The notes beneath the pieces are model-generated. The model searched no databases and was not told where the DNA came from. It saw only the letters and a program-made list of their open reading frames with translations. Position numbers and translations under genes: made by a program. Shown one piece after another: positions 26,302 to 35,339 of a stretch of 48,364 bases of DNA. Where the stretch lies: assembly GCA_022448425.1 (NCBI GenBank), contig JAKVCY010000053.1, positions 1 to 48,364 of the forward strand. The letters run 5' to 3'. How positions within the stretch are numbered: the stretch's first letter is position 1; each line of letters starts with the position of its first letter. The DNA is from Thalassotalea sp. (lineage in GTDB: Bacteria > Pseudomonadota > Gammaproteobacteria > Enterobacterales > Alteromonadaceae).

Positions 26302-28437
26302 TTACTGAGTTTTTCTGGTGATTAACCAGCTGTTATGAATGTGTTTGTTACGCGTAAAATCTTTATCCCTCGTTCTATCGGTAAGGTTTTCAACGTTAAA
26401 GCCAAGGGCATTTAACGCCTCTACATCCATTTTGAAATTTCGTTTATTGTTGGTAAACATAATTTCACCGTCGTCTGTAAGGCAGTTAATCGCATCAGTT
26501 AGCATATCTACATGATCGCGTTGCACATCAAACACATCATCCATACGTTTGGAGTTTGAAAACGTTGGTGGATCGATGAAGATAAACTGGAACTTGCTCT
26601 CAGTCTGCTTTAACCATGCTAAGCAATCAGCCTGAATAAACTCGTACTTGTGACCAACTAACTTGTTTAGTGCAAAATTCTCTTCCGCCCACTGTAAATA
26701 GGTCTTTGACATGTCTACCGTAGTAACACTCTCTGCACCGTGCAATGCTGCTTGAACAGAGACAGAACCTGTGTAAGAGAATAAGTTAAGGAATGACTTC
26801 CCTTTCGCACGCTTAGCAACAATTTGGCGAGTTTTTCGATGATCTAAGAACAGTCCTGTATCTAAGTAGTCCCAAAGGTTTACTTTAAATTTTGCGCCAT
26901 ACTCGTCAACTACCAGAGATTGATTCTTCTTATTCAGCTTCTGATACTGATTACTACCTTTTTGCTTCTGACGTGTTTTAAGCACAACATTACTTGTTTC
27001 AATACCTGTTGTCTTGGGTACCCAATACAACACTTCTTGTAAACGCTTAGCAACTTTTTCTGGAGCTATTTTTGCAGGTGCAGCATACTCTTGAACGACA
27101 ACGTATTCGTTATAGATATCAACAGCAACATTGTATTCTGGAATATCAGCGTCATAACAACGGTAACAGCTGATGTTTTCCGATTTTACCCACCCTTTTA
27201 AAGTTTTGAGGTTTTTCTTAAGTCGGTTTGAGAAATCAGAAGGCTGCTTAGAGAAATCGACATTACCTAATGCAGTATCACGAGCTAACTGCTTTTCATC
27301 CACATCATATAAAGCGAAGACACAATCAAGCGGACCATTTTTAAACTTATATCGCTTGGTAGTTGCTAGCTTTAACATCGCAAGCAACTCACTGTTAGCG
27401 GTTAAAATAGCCACGCGCCAGTCAAGGTATTGTTGTTTCAGCTTTTGCCCAAGCGCACCAAATAATTCAACAAGTTCAGGCAATTCACCAATACGCTCGC
27501 CATATGGCGGGTTAAACAATAGAACACCAGGTTTGGAAAAGACATTATTAATCTTGCCAGCATCTTTGCAGCTAAACTCAATAAGATCTGAAAAACCAGC
27601 TTTTCGCGCATTTTGTTTAGCTGTGTTAACAACTCGGCTGTCAATGTCACTGCCGTACACCTTGCCATTGAATAGCGAAAAGTTATCTATGGCTTGTGCT
27701 TTAACGTCGCTCTCTATTTGCTGCCAAGTTTCTTCTTCGTGACCTTGCCAAGCTTCAAAGCCCCAATACAAACGGTCTAAACCTGGCGCTTGTTTTAATG
27801 CCATACTTACCGCTTCAATTAGCACAGTGCCTGAACCACACATAGGATCGACTAGCGGCTTTGACGTATCGTCTAACCAACCTGAACGCAATACCATAGC
27901 CGCTGCCAAGTTTTCTTTTAGCGGTGCCGCACCACTATCTTGACGATAACCACGTTGGAATAAACCTCGGCCAGAAAAATCCAGATAAAAGCTCACTACA
28001 CCTTTTAGTAAACGAGCCTGGAAGCGGATATCAGGATTCGACTTATCAATATCTGGACGCGCTTCGCCTGCATCTCTAAATTGGTCAACAACAGCATCTT
28101 TTACTGTAAGCCCACCAAACTGGCTATTACGTATTTCACGACTTTTGCCGACAAAATCAATCGCAAATGAACTGTCACTGTTAAAAACAGAAAGCCAATC
28201 TACAGTTTGTGCTCCCTTGTATAGTTCATCTTTGGTATTCGCTTCAGCTTCTGCCAGCTTTAAAAGCACGCGTGTCGCTAATCGCGTCCACAGCACAATA
28301 TTGTATGCTGTCGATAAAGTAGCGGTAAAATAAACACCTTCAGGCTTTTGTACGACGTCTTCACCGCCGAGCTGTTTAACTTCTTCAGTTAAAAGAATTT
28401 CAATACCAGGAGATGTTAGCGCGAGAAACTGGAACAT
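26302..28437 (-). CDS. rlmL: 23S rRNA methyltransferase RlmKL (m2G2445/m7G2069)
   Basis: A 711-aa fusion. It has a THUMP domain (about 45-155), an RlmL methyltransferase with DPMCGSGT at 197-204 and NPPYGERIG at 309-317, and a C-terminal RlmK methyltransferase with LFLDHRKTR, FLNLFSYTGSVSV and DPPTFSNSKR starting at 622. E. coli RlmKL is 702 aa with the same order. It modifies two guanines of helix 74 during 50S assembly. Confidence 0.97.
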   Translation of the reverse strand: MFQFLALTSPGIEILLTEEVKQLGGEDVVQKPEGVYFTATLSTAYNIVLWTRLATRVLLKLAEAEANTKDELYKGAQTVDWLSVFNSDSSFAIDFVGKSREIRNSQFGGLTVKDAVVDQFRDAGEARPDIDKSNPDIRFQARLLKGVVSFYLDFSGRGLFQRGYRQDSGAAPLKENLAAAMVLRSGWLDDTSKPLVDPMCGSGTVLIEAVSMALKQAPGLDRLYWGFEAWQGHEEETWQQIESDVKAQAIDNFSLFNGKVYGSDIDSRVVNTAKQNARKAGFSDLIEFSCKDAGKINNVFSKPGVLLFNPPYGERIGELPELVELFGALGQKLKQQYLDWRVAILTANSELLAMLKLATTKRYKFKNGPLDCVFALYDVDEKQLARDTALGNVDFSKQPSDFSNRLKKNLKTLKGWVKSENISCYRCYDADIPEYNVAVDIYNEYVVVQEYAAPAKIAPEKVAKRLQEVLYWVPKTTGIETSNVVLKTRQKQKGSNQYQKLNKKNQSLVVDEYGAKFKVNLWDYLDTGLFLDHRKTRQIVAKRAKGKSFLNLFSYTGSVSVQAALHGAESVTTVDMSKTYLQWAEENFALNKLVGHKYEFIQADCLAWLKQTESKFQFIFIDPPTFSNSKRMDDVFDVQRDHVDMLTDAINCLTDDGEIMFTNNKRNFKMDVEALNALGFNVENLTDRTRDKDFTRNKHIHNSWLITRKTQ

Positions 28438-28479
28438 AGATTTGACCTAAACACAAAATTGGCGGCAATTATAAACAAA

Positions 28480-28549
28480 CTCACTACCGTTCGATAGCGT
28501 ATATACTTAAATAAATAGTAAAGGTTGTGTCTATCGTTTGAATAGTGAG
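28480..28549. repeat. Imperfect inverted repeat upstream of rlmKL
   Basis: CTCACTA-ccgtt-CGATAG (28480-28497) mirrors CTATCG-tttgaa-TAGTGAG (28531-28549): 7 bp and 6 bp of perfect pairing separated by an internal mismatch. It lies in the non-coding stretch before rlmKL and could be an extended hairpin or the ends of an eroded element. The rest of 28438-28678 holds nothing else I recognise. Confidence 0.4.
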
Positions 28550-28678
28550 CGAGAGGACTTGGTAGTTATACCATTTACTTTCCACAGCTATTTTACATGT
28601 GTGTCATTCTTGCTAAATGACATTGACTCATTTGTATACAAGTAGTCACACAAAAACGTTAAGCTAGTTAAGTAAACT

Positions 28679-29056
28679 AGGACGTGTTGATCTTTCAGAG
28701 TTAAATTTTGTTCGAATTAAATGCATTTTTATCGCGGCACTTGTGATACGCATGGTTATTCTACGCACAGAGCAAGTGCCGATTATTATGCTCCTGCATA
28801 ATCTTAGTACCTGCATCCATGCAGGCATCAATGAGAAAAATGCATTTAAACGAGTACCTTTTACTAGATATTGTGGACAGCATTTATAATGCCTTTCTAC
28901 TGCGTTGCCCTACAAGGATATAGGGTAAGGTGACTTTGCAGGAGCACAAAGTTTTTATCGCTTATTTATGTGGAGTAACCACACGACATAAGCTCTGCCT
29001 TGTATAAAAACATCATAAATTGCTGCAAAAATAGCCTCGAAAGATCAACACGCCCT
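28679..29056 (-). repeat. TIR-ended non-coding repeat, copy 2 (378 bp, full length)
   Basis: Same family as 7347-7672 but in opposite orientation. The ends AGGACGTGTTGATCTTTC and (reverse complement) AGGGCGTGTTGATCTTTC are 18-bp inverted repeats with one mismatch, and TA lies at both borders. The complete internal module with its AAATGCATTTTT-type inverted repeats is present. It has the same length as copy 4, which suggests that 378 bp is the intact unit. Confidence 0.9.
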
Positions 29057-29249
29057 AATATAAAGTCTTCTATTGTCGCGTTTAGATTTCAGGCTTAATA
29101 CAACCTTTAACGCAATTCTTAACGGGATAATGAAGAGACAAGTGTTCTCTTTCTTACGCTAGCCACTACCTATTTTTTAACCATCTCGTTGATTTTAAAA
29201 GCAGTTAGCAGAAGTTTTAAGCTCTTGGAAAAAAACTTGCTAAAAGAAG

Positions 29250-29278
29250 TTGCAAAATCTTACAAGTATCACTAAGAT
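29250..29278 (+). promoter_or_regulatory. Promoter of the initiator tRNA gene
   Basis: TTGCAA (29250-29255) and TAAGAT (29273-29278) are separated by 17 bases and followed by a GC-rich discriminator (ACGCCTCGC), typical of stable-RNA promoters under stringent control. The predicted 5' leader of about 80 nt ends with a hairpin GTTTGC-TTTT-GCAAAC (29340-29355) just before the tRNA. Confidence 0.7.
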
Positions 29279-29364
29279 ACGCCTCGCTTCCACAGAGGTG
29301 GGACAATTCTTTGGTAATGGAATTAAAACATTACTAGCTAGTTTGCTTTTGCAAACCATTCGGA

Positions 29365-29593
<229 letters not shown>

Positions 29594-29746
29594 TTCTTCG
29601 AAATTCCTTCTTAATTATAGCCTCAATAAATCAATCACCAGTTCCTCGTTTCACTGGAATCCAACTTTGGTAAATTTTTATCAAAATTAATGATTTAGCT
29701 GATTGTTCGTGATATAAAACAAATTCGTCGATAAATAAGTAATATT

Positions 29747-30121
29747 ATGAACAAGCCAAGCCTAATTTGGGGATTTCTGTTTTTATTCTCGTTTCAACCC
29801 GCTCACGCAAAAAGTTTTGATATTTCAGTCATATGGCAGCATGCCGATAAATCAGCAACACTCTTAGTGGATTTAGCCAAAGCTGAAATTTCAGTACATC
29901 AACCTGACGAAAATCCTAAAGCGAATGGTTTGGTCATCATAAAAGAAATCACTGAAATAAAGCCATCACGTAAATGGCACGTACAAATGTATAACGCCGC
30001 TGAAAACAACTTTGTAAAAGTGGATATTCATCAAGAGAACTGCAAGGTTCTAGGTGTTTATGATAACGACAAAGAAATTCTAAAAGTGCTGAGAAACAAC
30101 AAACATTTCTCGACTGAGTAA
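29747..30121 (+). CDS. Small exported protein of unknown function
   Basis: A 124-aa protein with a signal peptide (MNKPSLIWGFLFLFSFQPAHA, cleavage before KSF). The mature part is mostly beta-strand-like, with HVQMYNAAENNFVKVDIHQE and one cysteine. I do not recognise a family. It is followed after one base by a GNAT gene region, so the two may be co-transcribed. Confidence 0.6.
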   Translation: MNKPSLIWGFLFLFSFQPAHAKSFDISVIWQHADKSATLLVDLAKAEISVHQPDENPKANGLVIIKEITEIKPSRKWHVQMYNAAENNFVKVDIHQENCKVLGVYDNDKEILKVLRNNKHFSTE

Positions 30122-30146
30122 CATGTGCCTAACGAAGCAATTATAT

Positions 30147-30566
30147 ATGAGTAAAACTTCCGTAGAAATTTCAACCGACAAATCTCAATTAGATGTCGAT
30201 TGCATACATGAATATTTGAGCGAACGTTCCTATTGGGCAAAAGGTCGCACTAAAGCTGAAGTGGAATCGACCATTGATAATTCTATGTGCTTTGGGTTAT
30301 ACATCAACGGAGAACTTGCTGCATTTACTCGCATTGTCACAGACCACACCTGTTTTGCTTACCTCATGGACCTTTTCGTTTTAGAACAATACCGAGGCAA
30401 AGGCTACTCAAAACGCCTGCTTGAGTTTGTATTTTCATATCCGACATTACAAACCGTGTCATTTTTACTACGTACATCTGACGCCACGGAGTTGTATAAG
30501 CAATTCGGATTTAAAGCGATTGATAAGAGAAATGATTTCATGCGAAGAGCGCCAACTACCGAATAA
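30147..30566 (+). CDS. GNAT-family N-acetyltransferase
   Basis: A 139-aa protein from ATG 30147 (MSKTSVEIS); an ATG 24 bases upstream is possible. It contains the GNAT core: MDLFVLEQYRGKGYSKRLLEFVF with the Q/R-x-x-G-x-G/A acetyl-CoA loop, and the C-terminal TSDATELYKQFGFKAID. The segment YWAKGRTKAEVESTIDNS is typical of a small subgroup of GNATs in marine bacteria. Substrate unknown. Confidence 0.87.
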   Translation: MSKTSVEISTDKSQLDVDCIHEYLSERSYWAKGRTKAEVESTIDNSMCFGLYINGELAAFTRIVTDHTCFAYLMDLFVLEQYRGKGYSKRLLEFVFSYPTLQTVSFLLRTSDATELYKQFGFKAIDKRNDFMRRAPTTE

Positions 30567-30613
30567 TATAGAGAAGCATAAATATAAGACCTAATATAAG
30601 AGAATAGTAAAAC

Positions 30614-31066
30614 GTGAAATTTAAAATAGGTGAATTGCGCCACCCTGAAGTAGTAAAACTTCTATAAGAACATCATCGAGATATGCTATCGCTGTCACCA
30701 CCTGAAAGTGTCCACGCCCTCGATTTAACGGCACTAGAAATGCCAAACATAACATTTATAAGCGTCTGGATAGACAACCGATTAGTTGGGGTTGGAGCGC
30801 TTAAAGAGTTAGAGAATGGTCACGGTGAAATTAAGTCTATGCGCACATCAAAAGCGTTTTTAAGACAAGGTATTGCGAGCATCCTCAACTTTATCATCGA
30901 ACAAGCAACCATGCGTTCATACCATCGCCTTAGTTTAGAAACTGGCACAATGGAAGCGTTTAAACCTGCCCACAAACTCTATGTTTCCTTCGGATTTACA
31001 GAGTGTCCACCGTTTGGCAACTATAAAGTAGATCCAAACAGTTTATCTATGACAAAAGTACTTTAG
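30614..31066 (+). pseudogene. GNAT acetyltransferase with in-frame stop
   Basis: From GTG 30614 the frame reads MKFKIGELRHPEVVKLL, then TAA at 30665-30667, then EHHRDMLSLSPPESVHALDL and the rest of a YsnE-like GNAT (VGVGALKEL; RTSKAFLRQGIASILNFII; KLYVSFGFTECPPFGNY). The residues around the stop match family members in which a Gln-type codon is expected. A shorter product of 127 aa could start at ATG 30683 and would keep the acetyl-CoA loop (R-x-G-I-A) but lose the first strand. I judge it a recent pseudogene. Confidence 0.72.
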
Positions 31067-31071
31067 TTAAT

Positions 31072-31511
31072 ATGGCTCTACTTTGGCTCTACTACATTGC
31101 ACTAATTAGTGTATTTGCCTTTGTCGCATTCATTGAAAGCCGAACAGCGCTGCTTTCTAAATTAGCAACTAGCTACTTTCAGCCCTCAATTTTTGGTCGC
31201 AAGCAGCTTTGGTCGCTTTACTAATAAAAGTATTCGTTCAAAGAGGTGCGTTAGGCGCACTCTTCGGCAGCCGTTTAATGTTAATTCTCAAAGAATGGCA
31301 TTGGCTCAATATAAGCTTCATTGCCCTATTCATTTCACTTGCTTTGTTAGCAGCTTTATTCGGTTTTACAGCGCAAGTTCAAACCGATAACCTCACTCAA
31401 CAAATATGGGCAAGCTACAAACTCTTTGTACAGCCTCTATTGCTAATGTTATGGCCGCTCCTCGCTATTGCGATATTTAACAAAAAATCACTTGATCAAA
31501 AAGCACATTAA
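31072..31511 (+). pseudogene. Small membrane protein, frameshifted
   Basis: ATG 31072 opens a hydrophobic frame (MALLWLYYIALISVFAFVAFIES) that stops at 31222. Another frame continues the same kind of protein (NFWSQAALVALLIKVFVQRG... LNISFIALFISLALLAALFGF... LFVQPLLLMLWPLLAIAIF) to TAA 31509. The combined length is about 146 codons with three or four membrane helices; the shift lies around 31165-31200. I do not recognise the family. It overlaps the convergent LysR gene by 3-4 bases. Confidence 0.55.
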
Positions 31512-32410
31512 AGTTGCCCAAGAGTATTCGATGACAATATCTTATTTCTGAGCCAAGTGTTTGCAGGATCTTTATCTACATTAGAGTGCCAATAAAGATG
31601 GACATCCAACGGTGGTAAGTCTATCGGCATTGGCGCAATACCAATTGGAAGTAAAGCATGATACATTTTTGCAGAATTCTCTGGCAAAGTTAGCAGCATA
31701 TCGTTGTTAATAATCACTCGGCAGGCCGACATCAAATGCTGACATCTCAAACCAACCTTTCGTTGAACACCTAATCGCCCTAATTCAAAATCTTCGATAC
31801 TTGGTCCAGATGTTCGCGCAGACGCGACCACATGTGTTTGGCTTAAATAGCGCTGTAAGTCTAACTTACCGGTAAAAATCGGATGATTCTTACGTGCAAC
31901 AACCACCAATTTATCTTTCGTTAATTGTTGATGTTTAACGTTGTCGCTAACTGGCAGTAAGATATCAATCGCAACATCTATATCACCACTAGCAAGTTTA
32001 TTCTCCAGCTCACTACGTCGCACACGTTTCGAGGTAAAGTTCATATGAGGAGATTCAGTCATCAACTGTGTTGCAAAGTGAGGCAAATAAGATGCTTCTA
32101 ACGAGCTGTGCATGGACAAAGTACAAACTTTACGAGAGGTAGACGGTTCAAAATTCTGAGATTGATAAAAACTCGTTTGAAGTTGGTGTAATGCTTCCCG
32201 CACATCGCCAATGACATTCTTGGCCAGCGCAGTAGGCCTCATTTGATTCCCCTGTCTGATAAACAGTTTGTCGTCAAAATGGTCTCTTAATTTTGCAAGC
32301 GAATGGCTGACAGCAGGCTGCGACAGATTTAATGCAGAAGCCGCTTTACTTATGTTGCCCTCACAATATATTGCTTCAAAGACCACAAACAAATTCAGAT
32401 CAATTTTCAC
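31508..32410 (-). CDS. LysR-family transcriptional regulator
   Basis: A 300-aa regulator starting at GTG 32410 with the LysR helix-turn-helix (NLFVVFEAIYCEGNISKAAS; LNLSQPAVSHSLAKLRDHF) at residues 5-60 and a substrate-binding domain after about residue 90. It is divergent from the lipid-catabolism cluster that begins at 32585, the usual arrangement for a LysR activator of the neighbouring operon. The inducer is presumably a pathway intermediate, not deducible here. Confidence 0.92.
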   Translation of the reverse strand: MKIDLNLFVVFEAIYCEGNISKAASALNLSQPAVSHSLAKLRDHFDDKLFIRQGNQMRPTALAKNVIGDVREALHQLQTSFYQSQNFEPSTSRKVCTLSMHSSLEASYLPHFATQLMTESPHMNFTSKRVRRSELENKLASGDIDVAIDILLPVSDNVKHQQLTKDKLVVVARKNHPIFTGKLDLQRYLSQTHVVASARTSGPSIEDFELGRLGVQRKVGLRCQHLMSACRVIINNDMLLTLPENSAKMYHALLPIGIAPMPIDLPPLDVHLYWHSNVDKDPANTWLRNKILSSNTLGQL

Positions 32411-32549
32411 AACAGTTCCACCCCAGCGATTTTTTCATTAATTTCCCTACTAAACTTATTCTTATGTCACTTTTCTACCACACTATTACTATTCTTACCA
32501 CGAATACTAACTGATTCCTAATATTCATTTGTTTAATTGTTCTTGGATT

Positions 32550-32587
32550 CATAACATAAGACCAAACTCAACGATCTATATGTTATG
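32550..32587 (+). promoter_or_regulatory. Inverted repeat overlapping the first start codon of the cluster
   Basis: CATAACATA (32550-32558) and TATGTTATG (32579-32587) form a perfect 9-bp inverted repeat with a 20-base spacer. The second arm contains the ATG of the phosphatase gene, and no Shine-Dalgarno sequence is visible. It could be a regulator site or an mRNA hairpin masking the start. Confidence 0.4.
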
Positions 32588-33277
32588 GCAGCACTTTACT
32601 TAATTAGACACGGACAAGCGTCATTTGGAGAACCTGAGTATGACGAACTCAGTAGCAAAGGACGTCAACAAAGCGTGATGCTTGGGCAAAGCTGGCACAA
32701 CCTGCCGCAACCAGATAAATTTTACACTGGTGACTTAAAGCGTCATAAGCAAACCTTTGATGCGTTTAATACAGAATTAAGCAGTTCAAGTAATGTTTTC
32801 TCTCTCAGTGAGCTGAACGAATTTGATCATATCGACATCCTGCTAACAACCAACCCGAAATGGCAAACTACACAAGATATATTCAAAGCTTTCGCACATC
32901 GCGAAGATGCCAAAGCCGCATTAACCGATGTTTTCAATCAAGCCTTAAGCGAATGGATTACGAATGCCGACTCACCAGCCTACCAAGAGAACTGGCACTC
33001 ATTTAAAACACGCTGCGTCAACGGTTTACACAAGATGATTAGTCAACGAGCAGCATACGAACAACACATTTTTGCCTTCAGTTCTGGCGGGGTCATCGCA
33101 GCAACTATTCAATACTTACTGTCGCTTTCTGACGAACATACGCTACAACTAATGCAACAACTGAGAAACACCAGCGTCACCAAAGTCTTGTTTTCTGGTG
33201 ATCGCATTTCTCTCGACTATTACAACAACTACCGCCACCTTGAGAAAGTGGGTGCAAGTTGGTCAACTTATCGTTAA
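32585..33277 (+). CDS. Histidine phosphatase family protein, second His replaced
   Basis: A 230-aa member of the phosphoglycerate-mutase-like histidine phosphatases, with the phospho-acceptor motif R8-H9-G10 (LIRHGQASFG) and E78 in a LNEFDHI segment. The motif usually reading SHGG near the C-terminus is FSSGGVI here, so the second catalytic His is Ser167. It is the first gene of the cluster. A phosphatase beside an acyl-CoA kinase (35340-36374) could act on a phosphorylated acyl intermediate, but this is inference. Confidence 0.85.
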   Translation: MAALYLIRHGQASFGEPEYDELSSKGRQQSVMLGQSWHNLPQPDKFYTGDLKRHKQTFDAFNTELSSSSNVFSLSELNEFDHIDILLTTNPKWQTTQDIFKAFAHREDAKAALTDVFNQALSEWITNADSPAYQENWHSFKTRCVNGLHKMISQRAAYEQHIFAFSSGGVIAATIQYLLSLSDEHTLQLMQQLRNTSVTKVLFSGDRISLDYYNNYRHLEKVGASWSTYR

Positions 33278-33290
33278 ACGGGTAATAACA

Positions 33291-34058
33291 ATGAATAACA
33301 ACTTATTTGATTTAACTGGAAAAATTGCGCTAGTCACCGGAGCTAGCCGTGGTATTGGTGAACATATCGCGAAAACCCTCGCAAGTTATGGTGCTCACGT
33401 TATCGTATCAAGTCGTAAAATCGACGGCTGCCAAGCCGTTGTTGATCAAATTGCAGAAGCTGGTGGTAGCGCAGAAGCCATAGCTTGCCACATAGGCGAT
33501 ATGGCGCAAATCGATAGCTTGTTTGAGCAAATCGTATCGAGCCACGGAAAACTCGATATCCTTATCAACAACGCCGCAGCCAATCCATACTTCGGCCATA
33601 TCCTCGAAACTGACTTAGCAGCCTACGAAAAAACCGTCGACGTCAACATCCGCGGCTACTTCTTTATGTCTACGAAAGGCGCAAACATCATGCGCGAAAA
33701 TGGCGGCGGCAGTATCGTTAATGTAGCGTCCATTAACGGAGTTATACCTGGCGATCTTCAAGGGATTTACTCAGTGACCAAAGCTGCGGTTATTTCAATG
33801 ACGAAAGCATTCGCGAAAGAGTGTGCGCAATTCAATATTCGTGTTAACGCCCTACTACCTGGTGCTACAGACACCAAATTCGCATCTGCACTTGTTAAAA
33901 ACCCTAAGATTCTCGAGCAAGCAATGGCACACGTACCAATGCGACGCGTTGCTGCGCCTGAAGAGATGGCTGGCACTGTACTTTACCTTGTTTCGGATGC
34001 AGCAACCTATACGACTGGCGCAGCTATCAATGTTGATGGCGGCTACTTACTTGGCTAA
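33291..34058 (+). CDS. SDR-family oxidoreductase
   Basis: A 255-aa short-chain dehydrogenase from ATG 33291; a longer frame back to 33198 overlaps the phosphatase gene and adds nonconserved residues. It has the Rossmann motif TGASRGIGE, NNAA (DILINNAAANPYF) and catalytic Y160/K164 (GIYSVTKAAV), and ends TGAAINVDGGYLLG. Typical of alcohol or 3-hydroxyacyl-CoA dehydrogenases. It sits directly before the ACAD10/11-type pair, whose eukaryotic and Pseudomonas relatives also work with SDR enzymes. Confidence 0.92.
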   Translation: MNNNLFDLTGKIALVTGASRGIGEHIAKTLASYGAHVIVSSRKIDGCQAVVDQIAEAGGSAEAIACHIGDMAQIDSLFEQIVSSHGKLDILINNAAANPYFGHILETDLAAYEKTVDVNIRGYFFMSTKGANIMRENGGGSIVNVASINGVIPGDLQGIYSVTKAAVISMTKAFAKECAQFNIRVNALLPGATDTKFASALVKNPKILEQAMAHVPMRRVAAPEEMAGTVLYLVSDAATYTTGAAINVDGGYLLG

Positions 34059-34094
34059 ACCTTGGCTACACGTAACTACTAAAAGGACAAACTC

Positions 34095-35318
34095 ATGGAT
34101 TTCGAATACTCAGACAAAGTAAATGATTTAATTGGCCAAGTTCGCGCTTTTATGGATGAATATGTTTATCCAAACGATGAAAAAGTTCATCAACAAGTTG
34201 CTGAAAACCCGTGGTCTACGCCACCTTTACTCGAAGAAATAAAAGCAATTGCGAAGCAACGAGGCCTATGGAACCTATTCCTACCCAAAAGCTACGGCGA
34301 TTTTAGCGCAGGTTTAACTAATCTCGAATATGCACCGCTTGCTGAAGAAATGGGCAAAGTATTTTGGGCACCGGAAGTATTTAACTGTGCTGCACCAGAT
34401 ACAGGGAATATGGAAGTATTGGCTAAATACGGTAATCCTGAGCAACAAGACAAATGGTTGAAGCCGTTACTTGAAGGCAAAATCCGTTCAGCATTTGCAA
34501 TGACAGAGCCGGAAGTGGCATCAAGTGATGCGACTAACATAGAGACAACTATTGAACGCGATGGTGATGAATACGTTATTAACGGCCGTAAGTTTTACAT
34601 AAGTGGCGCTTGTCGTAAGCAATGTGAAATTTTGATCGTTATGGGTAAAACCGACCCAACCAATGAAAACCGCTATATTCAGCAATCTCAAATTCTCGTG
34701 CCAACTAATACGCCTGGCGTGAACATTATTCGCCCTATGCATGTATTCGGATACACCGATGCACCAGAGGGACATGCTGAAATCGTATTTGAAAACGTAC
34801 GAGTACCTGTTGGCAATATTATCGCTGGTGAAGGCCGTGGTTTTGAAATCGCACAAGGTCGTTTAGGACCTGGTCGCATTCACCATTGTATGCGCTCAAT
34901 TGGCGCAGCGCAGCGAGCATTAGAAATGATGTGTCAGCGTGTCAACGAGCGTGAAGTTTTCGGCCAGCCAATGAGTAAGTTACAGTCTATCCGTGAAGAT
35001 ATCGCGATGTCCGCTTGTCAAATTGAACAGGCAAGGTTGATGACGTTAAAAGCTGCTCAAAAAATGGATACGGTTGGCAACAAAGCCGCTAAAGACCTTA
35101 TTGCGATGATTAAAATTGTGGCCCCAAACATGGCGTTAGATGTAATAGATAGAGCGATACAAATTTTCGGCGCCGCTGGTGTGTCTCAAGATACATTCTT
35201 GGCTCACATGTGGGCTGGTCAGCGTATACTTAGGCTTGCAGATGGACCAGACCAAGTACATATGATGCAACTTGGCCGTAACCTCGCTGCTCAATTTCAT
35301 CCGATGCCAAAGAAATAA
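34095..35318 (+). CDS. ACAD10/11-type acyl-CoA dehydrogenase
   Basis: A 407-aa flavoprotein of the acyl-CoA dehydrogenase fold. FAD/substrate motif [14 protein letters not shown] starts at 136 and [12 protein letters not shown] at 161. Distinctive segments [18 protein letters not shown] and [14 protein letters not shown] match the mammalian ACAD10/ACAD11 subgroup. The ordinary catalytic EGT motif is replaced by LADGPDQVH with D383. In this subgroup (also LvaC of Pseudomonas) the protein converts a 4-phospho-acyl-CoA to a 3-hydroxyacyl-CoA rather than simply oxidising the chain. It starts 37 bp after the SDR and is followed 22 bp later by the matching kinase. Confidence 0.9.
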   Translation: MDFEYSDKVNDLIGQVRAFMDEYVYPNDEKVHQQVAENPWSTPPLLEEIKAIAKQRGLWNLFLPKSYGDFSAGLTNLEYAPLAEEMGKVFWAPEVFNCAAPDTGNMEVLAKYGNPEQQDKWLKPLLEGKIRSAFAMTEPEVASSDATNIETTIERDGDEYVINGRKFYISGACRKQCEILIVMGKTDPTNENRYIQQSQILVPTNTPGVNIIRPMHVFGYTDAPEGHAEIVFENVRVPVGNIIAGEGRGFEIAQGRLGPGRIHHCMRSIGAAQRALEMMCQRVNEREVFGQPMSKLQSIREDIAMSACQIEQARLMTLKAAQKMDTVGNKAAKDLIAMIKIVAPNMALDVIDRAIQIFGAAGVSQDTFLAHMWAGQRILRLADGPDQVHMMQLGRNLAAQFHPMPKK

Positions 35319-35339
35319 GGCGGAGAATAGAAGCTTATC

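Noticed and set aside
33198..33290. Extended N-terminus of the first SDR
   Set aside because: The 31 extra residues overlap the phosphatase gene and are not SDR-like; ATG 33291 gives the normal fold start.
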